A stretch of 11,780 nt of DNA from Lentisphaeria bacterium. GTDB lineage: Bacteria; Verrucomicrobiota; Lentisphaeria; Oligosphaerales; Lenti-02. Positions 1 through 6,826 of the stretch are shown piece by piece (the stretch's first letter is position 1; each line of letters starts with the position of its first letter). The notes beneath the pieces are model-generated. The model worked only from the letters and a program-made list of their open reading frames with translations. It had not been told where the DNA came from and did not search any database. The translations under genes and the position numbers were made by a program. Where the stretch lies: NCBI GenBank assembly GCA_023145395.1, contig JAGLDW010000426.1:1-11780 (forward strand), read 5' to 3'.

Positions 1-151
1 GCGCCGCCTCGCCCCGTAGGGCTGCATCCCTTTTGCCCCCTGATTTCGTTGCTTCACTCGGGACACACCTACAGCTGTGCCCGCTCACTCACGCCTCGTC
101 AGGAGCCAAAATAAACAGCAGCAAAATGTGAAGTTATTTCCGCGCCGACCC
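1..151. other. Non-coding stretch downstream of topA
   Basis: This stretch lies beyond the 3' end of topA. I see no supported gene in it. It contains an imperfect hairpin (59-67 with 76-83: CGGG, one bulged A, CACA pairing with TGTGCCCG), but no T tract follows on either strand, so it is at most a weak terminator candidate. Positions 105-140 are AT-richer than the surroundings. Confidence 0.5.
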
Positions 152-2863
152 CTATGAGGGCAGCTCGGTGACAATGTTCCGACACTTGGGAAATGCTGAG
201 CAACCGTAGAACTTTCCGCGTTTGCCATGACGTTCCACCAGCGGCGCACCGCATTTTGGGCATGGCACGTCCAGTGTAACGGGCTTGCCAGCGGCGGCTC
301 CCAGTCCCATCTCCTTCGCCACACGCTCGAACTCGGGAATCTGGTCGGCATACTTGGGAAGCACTTTCTTGAGTGCCGCAATTTGACGGTCCGACAGGGA
401 TCCCTTGGTGGCGAACTGCCCCCGGAGCGACTCCACAAACTCCCGGTCGTCATACGTGCGACGACCACGCTTCACCGGATCGGCCCAGGTGTCAACTCCG
501 TCCGCGAGCGCAAACAGACGTTCTAACTCAGCGCGCTTCGCGGCGGCCTCCTCAGGGTCCGCAGGTGCTTCGGGCGCTGGTAGACCAAACCGCTTTGCAT
601 GCTCCTCGTAGCCGGGAATGGCCGCAATATATTTTGCCGCAAGTTTTCCGAGTGCGTTGACTTGGGCAGGGCTCAGGCGTCTGCCCGATTCGACCTGTTC
701 CCGGAGAGACTCGTGAAAGGCCTTGTCATCATAGGTGCGACGGCCACGCTTCACTGGCTCGGCCCATTCCACATCGCGAAAAATGCCAAGAAGCGCCACC
801 ATCTCCGGGTCCGGGTCGCTGTCCGCGGCCTCCTGGCGTTCCTTTTCCTGTTTTTCATGAACATCCGTCATCTCCTCGATGACCTCCCGGATCTCGAGTT
901 CTGTGGCCACGGCATCCAATCCGGGAAGCTGGGCCGCGTAGCGCACGGCCAGCAAGAGAAGTGCTTTCCACTGGCGCTCAGTCAGCACCTTGCCCTTTTC
1001 GTCAATCTGCTCTAGCAGAGATGCGTGGAACTTGCTGTCATCGTATGTTCGGCGACCCCGTTTGACAGGGGGTGCCCACTCGACAGTGTCCGGAAACACC
1101 GCCAGCAATTTGCGGACGCTCTCCGTGTCCGGAATCGCGACGGTGTCACGCAGGTGGATATGCTCCTTGATCTTGTTATAGAACTCCGCGAGCATCTCGT
1201 GCCATTCCACCTGTCCCGCCTCTACTTCGTCGAGTTTGGTCTCCATGTCTCCAGTGAAGCCCACGTCGAAGAGGTCCGACATCTGCTCCAGCAGGTAGTC
1301 CATCACGGAAAAGCCCAGTTCGGTAGGCGTAAGACGCCCCCGGTCCTTTGTGACATACTCGCGAGTCTGGATCGTGTTCACCATGGATGCGTAGGTGGAG
1401 GGTCGCCCGACCCCGTTCTGCTCCAACACCTTGATCAAGGTGGCCTCGGAGTAGCGGGGGGGGGGCTTGGTGAAACACTGTGTCTTCTCAAACTCAAGCA
1501 GCGTGCAGTCAAGCCCGGGCTGAAGATTTGGCAGACGCTGCGGGGTCGGGCCATCGTCGGCCTGATCCGCCTCCTTCACATCGTAGACTGCCTGATAGCC
1601 GGGAAACAGCGTCTCGCGAGCCGTTGCCCTGAAGATATAGGCATGGGTGAGCGCCGCGCCTGCCGCCGCAATCTCGATCACATGATCCATCTGCTTGGCG
1701 GGACTCATTTGGCTTGCCACGAACCGCCGCCAGATCAGGCGGTAGATGGCCAGCTGTCTCTTGTCCAGGTACTTGGCCATTTTTTCCGGCGTGCGCGTCA
1801 CATCCGTGGGGCGGATTGCCTCGTGAGCTTCCTGAGCGGCCTTGCCGGAACGGTAGGAATTGGGCTTTGGGGGAACAAAGTCCCCGCCATAGGTTGTGCC
1901 GATAAACTCGCGTGCCTGAGTGATCGCCTCTTTGGCGACATTGACAGAGTCCGTTCGCATATAGGTGATGAGACCGACAGGCCCCCCCTCGCCCACATCG
2001 AGCCCCTCGTACAATTGCTGGGCCATCATCATCGTCTGCCTTGCACCCGACCGCAACGCCGACCCCGCAGCCTGCTGGAGCGTGCTGGTCGTGAATGGAG
2101 GAGGCGCTTTCTGCTTCCGGGGCTTGCTCTCCACCTTCGACACCGCGTAGGAGGCACTCTCCAGCTCGGCCGCATAGGCATTGGCTTCATCGCCATTCTT
2201 CACATGCGGCTTCGCCCCATCGAGAAGGGCAAGCCGCGTCTGCAGCTTCGCCGCTGGGGCAGCCGTCTCGAAAAGCGCATCCAAGTTCCAGTATTCGACA
2301 GGCTCGAAGGCTGAGATCTCCCGCTCGCGCTCCACCACAAGACGCAGAGCAACGCTCTGCACGCGTCCAGCGCTCGCGCCTCGCTTCACGTTCCGCCCGA
2401 CCATGGCGCTGACGGGATAGCCGATCAGGCGGTCCAGCACTCGACGCGCTTGCTGCGCGGAGACCAGATCATCCGCAATCTCGCCCGGTTCCTCGAACGA
2501 GGCCTTGATCGCGCGCTCGGTGATCTCGTGGAAACTGACGCGGTGGAACTCTCCCTTGGTCTCCTTCTCCAGCACCTCGCGGAGGTGCCAGGCAATGGCT
2601 TCTCCTTCGCGATCGGGGTCTGTCGCGAGGTAGATATGGTCCGCCGACTTGGCGGCTTTGCGCAGATCCTTCATGACCCGCTTGCCGTTGTCAGTGAGAA
2701 CGTATTCGGGGTTGAAGGACGACTGTAGATCCACCCCCAGCGATCGCGTGGGAAGATCTCGCACATGCCCCATCGAGGCCAGGACGGTGATGTCCTCCCC
2801 GAGGTAGCGACTGATTGTCCGTGCCTTGGTGGGAGACTCAACGATTACCAACGACTTGCTCAT
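152..2863 (-). CDS. topA: DNA topoisomerase I (type IA) with three C-terminal repeat modules
   Basis: This enzyme relaxes negative supercoils in the cytoplasm by cutting one DNA strand through a 5'-phosphotyrosine bond. The 903-residue product begins with a TOPRIM domain (Glu9 in IVESPTKA; acidic cluster TDPDREGE at 81-88). The catalytic tyrosine is Tyr301 in GLITYMRTDS, followed by Arg303. The core continues through HEAIRPTD (347-354) and GVGRPSTYA (484-492) to about residue 570. The tail is unusual. Three modules (about 586-647, 691-750 and 783-843) share the core PVKRGRRTYDD and are separated by charged linkers. One four-cysteine zinc ribbon (C868, C871, C888, C894) ends the protein, whereas E. 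coli TopA has several such units. The ATG is preceded by GAGGGG about 5 nt upstream. The gene lies 93 bp downstream of dprA on the same strand, so cotranscription is likely. The family call is very secure; the function of the modules is unknown to me. Confidence 0.97.
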   Translation of the reverse strand: MSKSLVIVESPTKARTISRYLGEDITVLASMGHVRDLPTRSLGVDLQSSFNPEYVLTDNGKRVMKDLRKAAKSADHIYLATDPDREGEAIAWHLREVLEKETKGEFHRVSFHEITERAIKASFEEPGEIADDLVSAQQARRVLDRLIGYPVSAMVGRNVKRGASAGRVQSVALRLVVEREREISAFEPVEYWNLDALFETAAPAAKLQTRLALLDGAKPHVKNGDEANAYAAELESASYAVSKVESKPRKQKAPPPFTTSTLQQAAGSALRSGARQTMMMAQQLYEGLDVGEGGPVGLITYMRTDSVNVAKEAITQAREFIGTTYGGDFVPPKPNSYRSGKAAQEAHEAIRPTDVTRTPEKMAKYLDKRQLAIYRLIWRRFVASQMSPAKQMDHVIEIAAAGAALTHAYIFRATARETLFPGYQAVYDVKEADQADDGPTPQRLPNLQPGLDCTLLEFEKTQCFTKPPPRYSEATLIKVLEQNGVGRPSTYASMVNTIQTREYVTKDRGRLTPTELGFSVMDYLLEQMSDLFDVGFTGDMETKLDEVEAGQVEWHEMLAEFYNKIKEHIHLRDTVAIPDTESVRKLLAVFPDTVEWAPPVKRGRRTYDDSKFHASLLEQIDEKGKVLTERQWKALLLLAVRYAAQLPGLDAVATELEIREVIEEMTDVHEKQEKERQEAADSDPDPEMVALLGIFRDVEWAEPVKRGRRTYDDKAFHESLREQVESGRRLSPAQVNALGKLAAKYIAAIPGYEEHAKRFGLPAPEAPADPEEAAAKRAELERLFALADGVDTWADPVKRGRRTYDDREFVESLRGQFATKGSLSDRQIAALKKVLPKYADQIPEFERVAKEMGLGAAAGKPVTLDVPCPKCGAPLVERHGKRGKFYGCSAFPKCRNIVTELPS
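182..262 (-). other. Single C-terminal zinc ribbon of TopA
   Basis: Residues 868-894 have the spacing C-x2-C-x16-C-x5-C (CPKC ... GCSAFPKC), matching the topoisomerase zinc-ribbon family that helps bind single-stranded DNA. Only one copy is present, at the extreme C-terminus. Confidence 0.85.
335..517 (-). repeat. TopA tail module, copy 3 (residues 783-843)
   Basis: Third module, with WADPVKRGRRTYDD at 793-806, then F.ESLRGQ, a GSLSDRQ.AAL segment and KYADQIP. It is followed by a short Ala/Gly linker and the zinc ribbon. The eleven-residue basic core is identical in all three copies, which implies functional constraint such as nucleic-acid contact. That role is inferred. Confidence 0.85.
614..793 (-). 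repeat. TopA tail module, copy 2 (residues 691-750)
   Basis: Second module, with a VEWAEPVKRGRRTYDD segment at 698-713, then F.ESLREQ, LS..Q..AL and KY...IP. It is closest to copy 1 at the start (VEWA, F-H-x-SL) and closest to copy 3 toward its end (LS..Q, KY, IP). That pattern fits stepwise duplication followed by divergence. Confidence 0.85.
923..1108 (-). repeat. TopA tail module, copy 1 (residues 586-647)
   Basis: First of three related protein modules in topA. It has an LLxxF lead-in, a Trp at 596, the basic core PVKRGRRTYDD at 599-609, then F..SL..Q, L..RQ..AL and a closing Y....LP. The linker after it (about 650-690) is long and strongly charged. It is one residue longer than the other copies between the SL..Q and RQ elements. 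The core is also recognisable at DNA level near 1030-1066. Confidence 0.85.
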
Positions 2864-2956
2864 TCAAACCCCTCGACAAACTGTTTCACGAACCACACCG
2901 TGTTTTTCTCGAACATGCTATCGCTTCTTGCGACAAAGTCCACCGAATGGATCCTG

Positions 2957-4111
2957 CTAGCCAACCATATCGTTCTGTCGTCTGACGACGCGCCTCCCCG
3001 GAAGCTGCCGCACAAGATGCCTCATCTCGAGCATCAGGAGACTGCTCAACACCTTGGATGGGGGCTCTTCAAGAGCCGTGACGATGTCGTCGATGCCCAT
3101 CTCGTTTTGATCGACAAGAGCGTATATTGATTGTTCCAACTCGGGCAATTGCAAGTCGCCAGCCTCGGATTGCCCGTCGCCGCATGCTGGTTCGACGGAA
3201 GGAGCCGAGTAGGGGCGGACGCCAAGACCAGGCAGAGAAGCGAACTCCTCGAGGATATCCTCGAATCCCTCCACGAGTGCGGCGCCATCCTTGATCAGCA
3301 TGTGGCAACCGCGGGACTGCGGAGAGTCCACGCGGCCCGGCACCGCGAAGACCTGGCGATTCTGCTCCAGCGCCTGGCTTGCGGTGATCAGCGAACCGGA
3401 TTTGACACCGGCCTCCACCACGATCGTCCCCCGGGTCATGCCGGAGATAATTCGGTTCCGCATGGGGAACGTATGTTTATCCGGACGAGACATCATGGGG
3501 AATTCGGAAACGACGGCGCCCCGGCTGGCCGCCATGCGGCGCGCCAAATCCACATTCTCCTGCGGGTACACGCGGCCAAGCCCACTCCCAAGCACGGAGA
3601 CCGTGCGACCGTCGGCCTGGAGAACGGCCTCGTGGGCTACCGTGTCGATGCCACGTGCGAGTCCCGACACGACAGGCCAGCCCGCGTACGCCGCCGCCGT
3701 CGCCAGCCTGCGCGCCATCTGCACCCCGTACTGCGTCGTGCGCCGGGAGCCGACGATCGCGACCGCGCCACGCAGAGTGGGCAGCACAGACCGGTCCCCC
3801 CGCACGTAGAGACACAATGGAGGGTCATAGATCCGCGCCAGCAGCTCGGGGTAGTCGTCATCGTCCTGTGTCAGCAACGCCACTCCTGCCTGCTCCACCA
3901 TCGACATCTCTTTCTCAAGATCACAGTGCACACGCCATTGGGACACCACGTCCGCCAGGTGAGCGCCCATCCCCGGCACGCGCACCAGTTTTGACGAGGA
4001 CGCCTCGAGAATGGCCTGTGGCGAACCACACGCCGTCAGCAGCTGACGAGCCCGCAACGGGCCTATCCCTGGCAACATGTTCAGCACAACCCATGCCTCG
4101 ACGCGCTCCAT
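2957..4111 (-). CDS. dprA: DNA-processing protein DprA (Smf)
   Basis: DprA binds incoming single-stranded DNA and loads RecA during natural transformation. Many bacteria that are not known to be competent also carry it. The 384-residue product has an N-terminal helix-hairpin-helix region (LPGIGPLRA at 13-21; VPGMGA at 45-50). The Rossmann-like DprA domain follows: VGSRRTTQYG 120-129, SGLARGID 149-156, GSGLGRVYPQEN 175-186, SEFP 202-205, RNRIISGM 218-225, SGSLITA 238-244. A C-terminal winged-helix-like segment spans about 324-372. The start at 4111 is chosen because a perfect AGGAGG lies 7 nt upstream. A longer reading from 4186 would add 25 residues with no family match and run across that site. 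topA follows 93 bp downstream. The length is normal and no key motif is missing. Confidence 0.96.
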   Translation of the reverse strand: MERVEAWVVLNMLPGIGPLRARQLLTACGSPQAILEASSSKLVRVPGMGAHLADVVSQWRVHCDLEKEMSMVEQAGVALLTQDDDDYPELLARIYDPPLCLYVRGDRSVLPTLRGAVAIVGSRRTTQYGVQMARRLATAAAYAGWPVVSGLARGIDTVAHEAVLQADGRTVSVLGSGLGRVYPQENVDLARRMAASRGAVVSEFPMMSRPDKHTFPMRNRIISGMTRGTIVVEAGVKSGSLITASQALEQNRQVFAVPGRVDSPQSRGCHMLIKDGAALVEGFEDILEEFASLPGLGVRPYSAPSVEPACGDGQSEAGDLQLPELEQSIYALVDQNEMGIDDIVTALEEPPSKVLSSLLMLEMRHLVRQLPGRRVVRRQNDMVG

Positions 4112-4118
4112 TCCATAT

Positions 4119-4124
4119 CCTCCT
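4119..4124 (-). promoter_or_regulatory. Ribosome binding site of dprA
   Basis: A perfect AGGAGG read on the minus strand, 7 nt before the ATG at 4111. It settles the dprA start against the upstream in-frame ATG at 4186. Confidence 0.8.
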
Positions 4125-4202
4125 GTCGTTCCGCCGTGGACACTGTTCCGTATCACGCATCTACAGTATCTTCTATTTATTAGCATTCAAGGAAGGGTGC
4201 TG

Positions 4203-4250
4203 AAAAAAGGGGCGCCGCCAGACTGGGCGAGGGCCCGCTCTCCGTTTTTT
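4203..4250. terminator. A6/T6-flanked GC-rich hairpin-like element
   Basis: AAAAAA (4203-4208) and TTTTTT (4245-4250) flank a GC-rich core. The core contains GGGC-GAGG-GCCC (about 4225-4235) and other short pairings, and the A and T tracts can pair with each other. The shape resembles a bidirectional intrinsic terminator, but the stem is imperfect. It also lies upstream of both divergent genes, where a terminator is not expected. Confidence 0.3.
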
Positions 4251-4376
4251 ACCTCTGATGGGCTTGGATGGGCGCGGATGAAGACAAAAGCCAATCCGGA
4301 ATGTCTCTTCCTGTCCCCGTTTCCCCACGAGACTGACCGGTGGCGAACAACCCTCTGGGTTCTTGCATTTCGGCTA

Positions 4377-4382
4377 TTGACA
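4377..4382 (+). promoter_or_regulatory. Candidate -35 element (TTGACA) upstream of uxuB-like gene
   Basis: Exact TTGACA about 137 bp before the uxuB-like ATG. The bases 16-18 bp downstream do not form a good -10, so this is either a promoter needing an activator or a chance match. A reverse-oriented copy (TGTCAA) lies at 4461-4466. Confidence 0.25.
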
Positions 4383-4518
4383 GAGTATTGGATGCATAGC
4401 GTGAGCGCACACCCTCGTGACGCTCCAAACCGTGTCCAGAAGAGCATTTTGGACGCGTTGTGTCAAACAATGTGAGACGTTGGGATTTCCCGACGGAAAA
4501 GCCTGTGGAGACGAGACG

Positions 4519-5376
4519 ATGGCAATCCCTTTCAAGACCAATCTCGACGGAAAAGTCGCCGCGGTGACTGGCGGTGGCGGTGTTCTGTGCAGCTGCATGG
4601 CGAAGGGCCTCGCCGAATCTGGCGCAAAGGTCGTGGTCCTGGACCTCCGCAAGGAAGCGGCCGACCTCGTGGCGGCTGAGATCAAGGCGGCGGGTGGCGA
4701 GGCCATGGGCGCGGCCTGCAACGTCTTGGAGAGAGAGAGTCTCGAAGCCGCTCTCGCCGACATCAAAAGCACATACGGCCCCGTCGACATCCTGGTCAAT
4801 GGCGCGGGCGGCAACCATCCGCTCGGCACGACCTCCAAAGAATATCTCTTTGCCGAGGATATCGACAAGGTGGAAGACGGGTTCAAGACGTTCTACGACC
4901 TCGATCCGAAGGGCATTGAATTCGTCTTTGGGCTCAACTTCCTGGGCACCTTGATTCCAACGCAGGTGTTCAGCAAGGACATGGCCAAATCCGGTTCGGG
5001 TGTAATCATCAACATCTCGAGCATGAACGCGTTCACGCCACTCACCAAGATACCAGCCTACAGCGCGGCCAAGGCGGCCGTCAGCAATTTCACCTCCTGG
5101 CTGTCCGTGCACATGAGCAAGGTGGGCATCCGGGTCAACGCCATCGCCCCCGGCTTCTTCCTCACGGACCAGAACCGCGCTCTGCTGACGAACGACGATG
5201 GCAGCATGACGCCCCGCGGGCAGACCATCATCTCCCACACGCCCATGAACAAGTACGGCACGCCGGAAGACTTGCTCGGCGCGCTGCTCTGGCTCGCCAG
5301 CGACGAGGGCGCCGGCTTCGTGACGGGCGCAGTCATTCCAATCGATGGAGGCTTCAACGCCTTCAGCGGAGTGTAG
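4519..5376 (+). CDS. uxuB: SDR-family oxidoreductase, probable D-mannonate oxidoreductase (UxuB-like)
   Basis: Probably a cytoplasmic NAD(P)-dependent enzyme interconverting D-fructuronate and D-mannonate in hexuronate breakdown. The 285-residue product has the classical short-chain dehydrogenase layout. The nucleotide-binding turn TGGGGVLC is at 17-24 and NGAGG at 94-98. The active-site set is Asn140, Ser168, Tyr181 and Lys185 (YSAAK). The tail VIPIDGGFNAFSGV resembles the fungal/Bacillus-type UxuB SDR branch more than generic SDRs. The long insert at about 100-135 also fits that branch. The last glycine of the usual TGxxxGxG turn is replaced by Cys24. The start at 4519 is preferred over an ATG at 4417 because GGAG sits 8 nt upstream and homology begins at KVAAVTGG. 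SDR membership is very secure; the exact substrate is inferred. The PPi-PFK gene follows 91 bp downstream. Confidence 0.88.
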   Translation: MAIPFKTNLDGKVAAVTGGGGVLCSCMAKGLAESGAKVVVLDLRKEAADLVAAEIKAAGGEAMGAACNVLERESLEAALADIKSTYGPVDILVNGAGGNHPLGTTSKEYLFAEDIDKVEDGFKTFYDLDPKGIEFVFGLNFLGTLIPTQVFSKDMAKSGSGVIINISSMNAFTPLTKIPAYSAAKAAVSNFTSWLSVHMSKVGIRVNAIAPGFFLTDQNRALLTNDDGSMTPRGQTIISHTPMNKYGTPEDLLGALLWLASDEGAGFVTGAVIPIDGGFNAFSGV

Positions 5377-5394
5377 CGCACCGCAACCGACAGG

Positions 5395-5426
5395 GCGCGC
5401 GGCGCCGATAGAGAATCGCCGCGCGC
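5395..5426 (+). terminator. Perfect 10 bp GC hairpin between uxuB-like gene and pfp
   Basis: GCGCGCGGCG (5395-5404) pairs perfectly with CGCCGCGCGC (5417-5426) around a 12 nt loop, and two G-T wobbles can extend the base. A competing small stem (CGAT/ATCG) lies across the loop. There is no T tract downstream, so this may be a partial terminator, an mRNA-stabilising 3' end or a processing site rather than a classical intrinsic terminator. Confidence 0.55.
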
Positions 5427-5454
5427 TTCCCAAAACCATCCTTCACATCCCACC

Positions 5455-5459
5455 AGAGG
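5455..5459 (+). promoter_or_regulatory. Ribosome binding site deciding the GTG start of pfp
   Basis: AGAGG ends 8 nt before GTG at 5468, directly ahead of the conserved NLLIAQSGG segment. The in-frame ATG at 5345 lies inside the upstream gene and would add 41 residues unlike any PFK. Confidence 0.65.
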
Positions 5460-5467
5460 TGCAACCA

Positions 5468-6769
5468 GTGCCCCAGAATCTTCTCATCGCCCAGTCCGGC
5501 GGGCCGTCGCCGGTCATCAACAGTTCCCTGCGAGGTGTAGTCGAAGCCGCAAAGTGCTTCCCGGACCGCATCGGCACGATCTACGCGGGATGGCACGGAA
5601 TCGAGGGGGTTCTCAAGGAGGAGCTTCTCGATCTCTCAGCCCAGGACGAGGACGAGATCTCGCTGCTTCGGAACACCCCCGCCGCAGGCGCCATCGGCAG
5701 CTGCCGATACAAGGTGAAGAGCCACCAGACAGAGGACTTCGACCGCATCGTGGACATGCTCAAGGCCCACGACATCGGCTATTTCCTCTACAATGGCGGC
5801 AACGACTCGATGGACACGGCCAACAAGGTGGCCGAGATCGCCCAGGAGCGGGGTTTGGACTGCATCGGCATCGGCGTGCCCAAAACCATCGACAACGACG
5901 TGGGCGACAGCGAGCGCACTCTCATCGACCACACGCCCGGTTACGGATCGGTAGCGCGCTACTGGGCCAGCATCGTCCAGAACGCCGAGGAGGAAAACCG
6001 CGGTTCCTCTCCCAGCGATCCCGTGCTTGTGCTGCAGGCGATGGGACGGAAGATCGGCTACATCCCGGCGGCGGCTCGACTGGCCGATCCGAAGCGCGAG
6101 TTCCCCATGCTCATCTTCCTGGCGGAAACCGGGCAGACACTTGTCGAGATGTCCGAGCGAATCAACGCGATGGTCAAGGAGCGTGGGCGCTGCATCGTGG
6201 TGATCAGCGAGGGATGCGACGTGCTCGAGGAAGGCGGAGTCCGCAAGGAGGACATGATCCTGGACAGTTTTGGGCATCCGAACTTCGGAGCCAGTGGCGT
6301 GACCGTGCAGGAGGTGCTCGTTCGCTACCTCAACAGAAACGGCATCGCCGCAAAGGGTTCGGCCCGCGGCCAAGCCTATGGCACCGATCAGAGAGACACC
6401 GCGATCTACGCATCGACTGTCGATCTCGACGAAGCGTACCGCTGCGGACAACAGGCTGTTCTCCTCGCCGCCGCGGGAGAGGGTGGCTACATGTCCACGA
6501 TCCTGCGCAATGACGGACTCATCTATGATGTCCGCTACGACAAGGCGCCGCTGGCTCTCGTCGCGAACTCGGAGCGCACCTTCCCCACGGAATGGGTCAC
6601 CAACGACGGCACGGATGTCTCGGATGCGTTCATCGACTACGCCCGGCCGCTCATCGGCGAGGACTGGCCCAGCGTCCCCATGATCAATGGGCGCCAGCGC
6701 TTTGCACGCATCAAGCCCGTTTTCGCCGAGCGAAAACTCGCCCCCTATGTCCCCCAGGCAGACCGATAG
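5468..6769 (+). CDS. pfp: 6-phosphofructokinase, pyrophosphate-dependent type
   Basis: It interconverts fructose 6-phosphate and fructose 1,6-bisphosphate in the cytoplasm, probably reversibly with PPi as phosphoryl donor. The 433-residue product begins with the PFK donor-binding strand NLLIAQSGGPSPVINS. GGNDSMDTANKV (110-121) and VPKTIDNDVGD (137-147) are the diagnostic segments. ATP-dependent enzymes have GGDGS and PGTIDND. Acidic Asp in place of the second glycine and Lys in PKTIDND are the accepted marks of PPi-dependent PFKs, and both are present here. GAIGSCRYKVK and the long C-terminal part fit the roughly 400-450 residue bacterial PPi-PFK branch. The start is GTG at 5468 by ribosome-site position and homology. 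It lies between a sugar-acid oxidoreductase and an aldolase, with tpiA and pgk 2-3 kb downstream on the same strand. Donor choice is inferred from motifs, not measured. Confidence 0.93.
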   Translation: MPQNLLIAQSGGPSPVINSSLRGVVEAAKCFPDRIGTIYAGWHGIEGVLKEELLDLSAQDEDEISLLRNTPAAGAIGSCRYKVKSHQTEDFDRIVDMLKAHDIGYFLYNGGNDSMDTANKVAEIAQERGLDCIGIGVPKTIDNDVGDSERTLIDHTPGYGSVARYWASIVQNAEEENRGSSPSDPVLVLQAMGRKIGYIPAAARLADPKREFPMLIFLAETGQTLVEMSERINAMVKERGRCIVVISEGCDVLEEGGVRKEDMILDSFGHPNFGASGVTVQEVLVRYLNRNGIAAKGSARGQAYGTDQRDTAIYASTVDLDEAYRCGQQAVLLAAAGEGGYMSTILRNDGLIYDVRYDKAPLALVANSERTFPTEWVTNDGTDVSDAFIDYARPLIGEDWPSVPMINGRQRFARIKPVFAERKLAPYVPQADR

Positions 6770-6826
6770 GCAGACCCACCGCGAAAAGAGCTCTGCGGCC
6801 AGTGACGGGTGATCGGTCACATTTTG

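Larger units (their letters stand above)
4112..4518. other. Divergent intergenic region between dprA and uxuB-like gene
   Basis: This 407 bp contains no supported gene. The dprA side (4161-4190) is AT-rich and holds promoter-like hexamers on the minus strand (TTGAAT at 4185-4190, GATACT at 4165-4170), but their 14 bp spacing is too short to be convincing. Further along are an A6...T6-flanked GC-rich element (4203-4250), a tandem GATGGGC pair with a 10 bp period near 4257-4280, an exact TTGACA at 4377-4382 without a good -10, and a small inverted repeat around 4445-4472. Control of both neighbours is presumably located here. Confidence 0.6.

Noticed and set aside
1..27. Possible gene start on the minus strand reading ATG CAG CCC TAC at the window edge
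   Set aside because: Only nine codons are visible, with no clear ribosome site; not enough to support a gene.
59..83. Hairpin downstream of topA as an intrinsic terminator
   Set aside because: The stem is bulged, lies about 70 nt past the stop and has no T tract on the minus strand. Noted only within the spacer entry.
1025..2314. Long plus-strand open frame opposite topA
   Set aside because: It is antisense to clearly conserved TopA core residues, has no family match or ribosome site, and such frames are common in GC-rich DNA.
4112..4186. 25-residue N-terminal extension of DprA
   Set aside because: A perfect AGGAGG lies immediately before the internal ATG at 4111, and the extension lacks family similarity.
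4249..5439. Long minus-strand open frame opposite the uxuB-like gene
   Set aside because: Shadow of a conserved SDR gene; the composition is Arg/Gly/Ala-rich with no recognisable motif.
5345..5467. ATG start for pfp 41 codons upstream
   Set aside because: It overlaps the uxuB-like coding end and runs through the GC hairpin. The GTG at 5468 has a well-placed ribosome site and starts at the conserved fold.
5636..6820. Long minus-strand open frame opposite pfp
   Set aside because: Antisense shadow of the phosphofructokinase, rich in His/Val/Asp from complementary codons, with no motif.
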